From positions 1 to 7,424 of the forward strand of contig SCUR01000484.1 of assembly GCA_004297235.1 (NCBI GenBank): DNA of 7,424 bases. Direction: 5' to 3'. Made by a program: the position numbers and the translations under genes. A model generated the notes under the pieces. The model was given only the letters and a program-made list of their open reading frames with translations, had not been told where the DNA came from and made no database searches. The stretch is from Candidatus Manganitrophaceae bacterium. Lineage in GTDB: Bacteria; Nitrospirota; Nitrospiria; SBBL01; Manganitrophaceae. This document shows positions 6,567-7,424 of this stretch, one piece after another; positions within the stretch are counted from its first letter, which is position 1; every line of letters begins with the position of its first letter.

Positions 6567-7424
6567 GGCGCCGTTCCTTCCGTCCGGGTGATCCGCCAGA
6601 GAATCCCGGTCCCTTTCCGCGGATCGCTCCCTTTTCGGTCCATCGTCATCACACCGAAATCGACGACATAGAGGGCCGTTCCGGTTGGATCAAAACGGGC
6701 CGCGACCGGACGCTCCAATCCCCCCCCGCCGATCCGGGAGGCCGGCCCATTGGTTTTCCCCCTGTTGACGGCGAAGTCGTGGATCACGCCGGTGGCGACA
6801 TCGACCCGAACCACTTTGAAGCCGACCGGGGAGAGAACCTTTCCGACGACCGGGGCCTGATCGCCGAACTGAGCGATGAACGCCTGGCCCTCATAACCGA
6901 ATTGACGATTCCGAGAGAAGTCGAACCCGTTGGAAGAAGAATGGACGCCGAGCAGGGCGACCGGTTCGGGGGGATCGTTCGGGTGAGCGGCGAGGAGGCG
7001 CTTCGGCCGCTCTTTGCCGGGCGGGACATGGTGATCTCCCAGGTCCAGCGGCTCCTTGCCGTGAAAGTCGGGCCAGCCGTACCAGGCCCCCGGCGTGACC
7101 TTCCAGAGCGGATCTCCTGTTCCATGCACCGGCCGGCTGCCGCGGTCGTCATAACTGTTCTCGGTGACATAGAGCCCTCCATCGGGAGAGAAGGCGAGGC
7201 CGAACGGATTGCGAAATCCCCAGGCGACCAGCTCCGGTTTCCCTCCGTCGAGCGGAATCTTCAGAATCGCTCCGCTGCACGGGATTTTTCCTGAGATCAC
7301 CTGTCCCTTTCGGGTCGGGACTCCGAAGGGAGAGAATGCGCCGGTGAGGACGAACGTCTTGCGATCGGGGAGGCGCGGATCTTGGGTGAGGTAGTTTTCT
7401 CCCTGGACGGTCACGTCGCGGCAG
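6563..7424 (-). CDS. PQQ-dependent sugar (sorbosone-type) dehydrogenase, C-terminal part
   Basis: The gene is cut by the right edge; about 286 C-terminal codons are present and the frame stays open to the edge, so no start is assigned. The protein belongs to the soluble-glucose-dehydrogenase/sorbosone dehydrogenase beta-propeller family. Counting from the GTG at 7414 (probably an internal codon), the visible marks are GENYLTQDP (5-13), FSPFGVPTRKGQVISGKIPC (27-46), the diagnostic GFRNPFGLAFSPDGGLYVTE (66-85), DPLWKVTPGAWYGWPDFHG (101-119), GVHSSSNGFDF (157-167) and LYVVDFGV (248-255). The Arg of GFRNP corresponds to the PQQ-contacting Arg of soluble glucose dehydrogenase. Such enzymes are normally periplasmic and oxidise sugars or related alcohols/aldehydes. 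The export signal would lie outside the window. It overlaps the cytochrome c gene by 4 bp, which suggests an enzyme plus electron-acceptor pair. The exact substrate cannot be told from sequence. Confidence 0.9.
   Translation of the reverse strand, partial: CRDVTVQGENYLTQDPRLPDRKTFVLTGAFSPFGVPTRKGQVISGKIPCSGAILKIPLDGGKPELVAWGFRNPFGLAFSPDGGLYVTENSYDDRGSRPVHGTGDPLWKVTPGAWYGWPDFHGKEPLDLGDHHVPPGKERPKRLLAAHPNDPPEPVALLGVHSSSNGFDFSRNRQFGYEGQAFIAQFGDQAPVVGKVLSPVGFKVVRVDVATGVIHDFAVNRGKTNGPASRIGGGGLERPVAARFDPTGTALYVVDFGVMTMDRKGSDPRKGTGILWRITRTEGTAP

Overview
The window (about 60% G+C by eye) is almost entirely coding on the minus strand. It reads as one tightly packed operon running from the right edge to about position 137. 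I recognise most of it as an ebo-type cluster, the metabolite-traffic genes best known from cyanobacterial scytonemin biosynthesis. From upstream to downstream the order is: the C-terminal part of a periplasmic-type PQQ-dependent sugar/sorbosone dehydrogenase (cut by the right edge); a small lipoprotein c-type cytochrome; a UbiA-like membrane protein (EboC); a 3-dehydroquinate-synthase-like sugar-phosphate cyclase (EboD); a small helical protein I do not recognise; a TatD-type metal hydrolase (EboB); a TIM-barrel protein (EboE); and a nucleotide-pyrophosphatase/alkaline-phosphatase-fold protein (EboF). Neighbours overlap or lie within 10 bp, except for a 79-bp gap between eboC and eboD, so co-transcription and translational coupling are likely. 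The promoter must lie to the right of the window.

The host looks Gram-negative, because it carries a lipobox-bearing periplasmic c-type cytochrome and a PQQ-type dehydrogenase. The phylum cannot be settled from the sequence; Nitrospirota or another environmental lineage is only a guess. GATC is strikingly frequent throughout the coding part, roughly four times the random expectation by hand count. The 136 bp after the last gene hold three GC-rich perfect inverted repeats, which are either a terminator region or a dispersed palindromic repeat.

How the genes may work together: in Nostoc punctiforme the ebo genes are needed for a scytonemin precursor to reach the periplasm, and ebo clusters occur widely without scytonemin genes. 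Here no scytonemin gene is visible. Instead the cluster is preceded, apparently in the same transcript, by a PQQ-type dehydrogenase and a membrane-anchored cytochrome c. A reasonable inference is that an ebo-dependent metabolite, perhaps a cyclitol or prenylated compound, is exported and then oxidised in the periplasm with electrons passed to the cytochrome. Other points of interest: no recognisable eboA is present, an unfamiliar 104-residue gene sits between eboD and eboB, and three of the Ebo proteins lack residues that define their enzyme families.
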